Of a stretch of 64,000 nt of DNA, positions 63,007 through 64,000 are shown one piece after another; within the stretch, counting starts at the first letter, position 1, and each line of letters opens with the position of its first letter. The notes under the pieces were generated by a model. It was given only the letters and a program-made list of their open reading frames with translations, did not search any database and was not told the DNA's origin. Made by a program: the position numbers and the translations under genes. The DNA is taken from positions 1-64,000 of IMG/VR virus record IMGVR_UViG_3300008448_000016. One strand, given 5' to 3'. The DNA comes from a virus.

Positions 63007-63465
63007 TTATATATTAATGATCACAAAATCACTTGATTCAAATGCTGAATTTGTGTTTTTATAATCTATTCTTATTTTTGCGGTATGTTCCAATTGAGAT
63101 ATGTTTGGTACGGTATACTCTCTATTACCTTCACCATTCACATAAGTCCCTTTGTTTTCCTCCCCATCGGAAGCGTCGGTTATTTTTATATTAGTTATTG
63201 TTATTCCAGGTAAATAGGTTTCAACCGATTGTCTTATTTCTGATTCAATTTCACTGAACGTAGGCCCATCTAATGGTTCAAAAATGTATTCATACAATCT
63301 ACTACCAAAATCAGGTAAAAAATATCTAGTACCTTTTTTACTTAAAAGTAGATGAACCAAATTATTTCTTATTTCCTCATCAGGTGTGTCAGAACAATCC
63401 AAATATTTACCAACGTAAGAATCTAAAAAAGGAAAACTAATACCATATGTAATACCATTTGCCAT
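63007..63465 (-). CDS. baseplate wedge protein gp25-like (GPW_gp25)
   Basis: 152 residues. The conserved core is KKGTRYFLPDFGSRLYEYIF (44-62), followed by helices (FSEIESEIRQSVETYLPG) and a C-terminal beta domain (AKIRIDYKNT). It joins the sheath to the baseplate and starts sheath assembly. The N-terminus (MANGITYGISFPFLDSY) is typical. A TATTTAT motif lies 5 nt before the ATG, so this is the likely first gene of the late tail operon. Confidence 0.9.
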   Translation of the reverse strand: MANGITYGISFPFLDSYVGKYLDCSDTPDEEIRNNLVHLLLSKKGTRYFLPDFGSRLYEYIFEPLDGPTFSEIESEIRQSVETYLPGITITNIKITDASDGEENKGTYVNGEGNREYTVPNISQLEHTAKIRIDYKNTNSAFESSDFVIINI

Positions 63466-63470
63466 ATAAC

Positions 63471-63480
63471 ATAAATATAC
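63471..63480 (-). promoter_or_regulatory. TATTTAT-type promoter candidate for the tail operon
   Basis: Minus strand GTATATTTAT, 5 nt before the ATG at 63465 and just after the terminator at 63504-63532, so a new transcript must begin here. Confidence 0.55.
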
Positions 63481-63503
63481 TGTTAGAATATTTTTAATTA
63501 AAT

Positions 63504-63532
63504 AAAAAAATCACAACTCATTGTTGTGATTT
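63504..63532 (-). terminator. intrinsic terminator after the DUF5522-like gene
   Basis: AAATCACAAC (63508-63517) pairs perfectly with GTTGTGATTT (63523-63532), 10 bp, loop of 5. On the minus strand a run of seven T (63510-63504) partly overlaps the stem's end. The gene's TGA stop lies in the loop. Confidence 0.85.
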
Positions 63533-63745
63533 CTGTAAGTTTGTAGTACCTCTCTGATGTCTAGGTTCATATGGACAATTTAAACATCCACTACCGCAAC
63601 ATTTACCTCTTCTTATGTGATAAGATTCGGTCATAACCATTCTTCCTTCTTTATCGTAGTAAAAATCACTTGGAAGGAGTTTGGGTGTTACAAACTCCTT
63701 CACAAATAATTCTTGTATCCAATCTTTAGATGAGTGAACTGTCAT
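63518..63745 (-). CDS. DUF5522-like small Cys-rich protein
   Basis: 75 residues. The segment SDFYYDKEGRMVMTESYHI followed by RRGKCCGSGCLNCPYEP matches the DUF5522 family of small Bacteroidota proteins. Four Cys (49, 50, 54, 57) probably bind a metal. Function unknown in the host. A phage copy suggests capture from Bacteroidota. It follows the ribonucleotide reductase gene after 3 nt and ends at the terminator. Confidence 0.75.
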   Translation of the reverse strand: MTVHSSKDWIQELFVKEFVTPKLLPSDFYYDKEGRMVMTESYHIRRGKCCGSGCLNCPYEPRHQRGTTNLQKSQQ

Positions 63746-63748
63746 AAC

Positions 63749-64000
63749 TTATACTATTTCACAAGCTCCACCGGCACAAGCCGCCTCACCACGAAGATCT
63801 GTATTATCTTGTAATTCAACAACCTTTGTTAAATCTACATCATTTAATGTATTAAGTAATTTTTCAAAGGTTTCTTTATCACAATCCTCAAACGGTGCTT
63901 GGGTATATGTCCCACCATTATAGGGTAATACCGAAAGACCATTATAATGATCTCTGTTATTCCACATCCAATCACCAACAAGATCCCACTCATCTTCCTT
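63749..64000 (-). CDS. C-terminal end of class II (adenosylcobalamin) ribonucleotide reductase, partial
   Basis: The frame is open to the right edge (reading KEDEWDLVGDWMWNNRDHYN at the visible start) and ends EAACAGGACEIV. The WxWNNRDHYNGLSVLPYNGGTY segment matches the C-terminal part of adenosylcobalamin-dependent ribonucleoside-triphosphate reductases, and the final C-x4-C pair passes electrons to the active site. It makes deoxynucleotides for phage replication. An ATG at 63967 is internal, not a start. Confidence 0.75.
   Translation of the reverse strand, partial: KEDEWDLVGDWMWNNRDHYNGLSVLPYNGGTYTQAPFEDCDKETFEKLLNTLNDVDLTKVVELQDNTDLRGEAACAGGACEIV

Noticed and set aside
1-64000. tRNA genes, insertion sequences, integrase, or stop-codon reassignment
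   Set aside because: No cloverleaf or transposase was recognised, gaps between genes are under about 90 nt, and TGA and TAG behave as stops throughout.

Overview
The window is a 64 kb piece of an AT-rich, T4-like contractile-tailed phage genome of large-phage type, very probably from a Bacteroidota (Flavobacteriia-like) host. The phage assignment rests on baseplate proteins of the gp25 and gp6 types, an SbcC/SbcD (gp46/gp47-like) pair, a TOPRIM primase, an amidase endolysin, an RNase H-fold resolvase and a long run of tail and fibre genes. The host assignment is an inference. It rests on promoters of the Bacteroidota form (TTG, 19-20 nt, TAnnTTTG), no visible Shine-Dalgarno sequences, a Bacteroidota-like primary-type sigma factor, a Bacteroidota histone-H1-like protein, a DUF5522-like protein and SprB-like repeats in fibre proteins. 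The standard code with TAA/TGA/TAG stops fits every gene. No tRNA or insertion sequence was recognised.

Layout. Positions 1-3.5 kb hold a mobile or accessory segment: two GIY-YIG endonucleases bracket a DUF932 gene with its own promoter and terminator, and a small gene whose 3' end runs into a CRISPR-like array of 37-nt repeats. Positions 3.5-25.7 kb, nearly all on the minus strand, hold DNA and host-takeover functions: a D12-class adenine methyltransferase, DnaJ, a histone-like protein, endolysin with membrane proteins, a sigma factor, SbcC/SbcD, a RecB-like nuclease and a primase, mixed with many small unknown proteins. Positions 25.8-36.0 kb form a plus-strand island of adhesin or fibre genes with Pro/Thr linkers and paralogous fibre proteins. 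Positions 36.0-63.5 kb return to the minus strand with a RuvC-like nuclease and the main tail/baseplate/fibre block ending in gp6 and gp25. At the right edge are a DUF5522-like gene and the 3' end of a class II ribonucleotide reductase.

Regulation. Two promoter classes can be read. Host-type promoters precede DUF932, dnaJ, two small genes around the sigma factor (one of these weak) and a candidate small RNA. A second motif built on TATTTAT lies just upstream of most structural genes on both strands and is a candidate late promoter, possibly read by the phage sigma factor. Intrinsic terminators are visible at about 1.52, 9.86, 15.75 and 63.52 kb.

Most unusual signals. (1) A mini-array at 1115-1271: two complete and one truncated copy of a 37-nt repeat with unique spacers of about 30 nt. 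It is fused to the end of a small gene and its repeat resembles type VI-B (Cas13b) direct repeats, but no cas gene is present. (2) A candidate ~68-nt RNA at 15737-15804 with its own promoter, two hairpins and terminator. (3) A perfect terminator whose stem contains the next gene's start codon (9846-9880). (4) A whole delta-60 beta-propeller inserted into one of two paralogous fibre proteins. Five genes shorter than 60 codons that are easily missed are listed (6337, 9156, 20328, 23234 and 35608), plus a weaker sixth at 23847.
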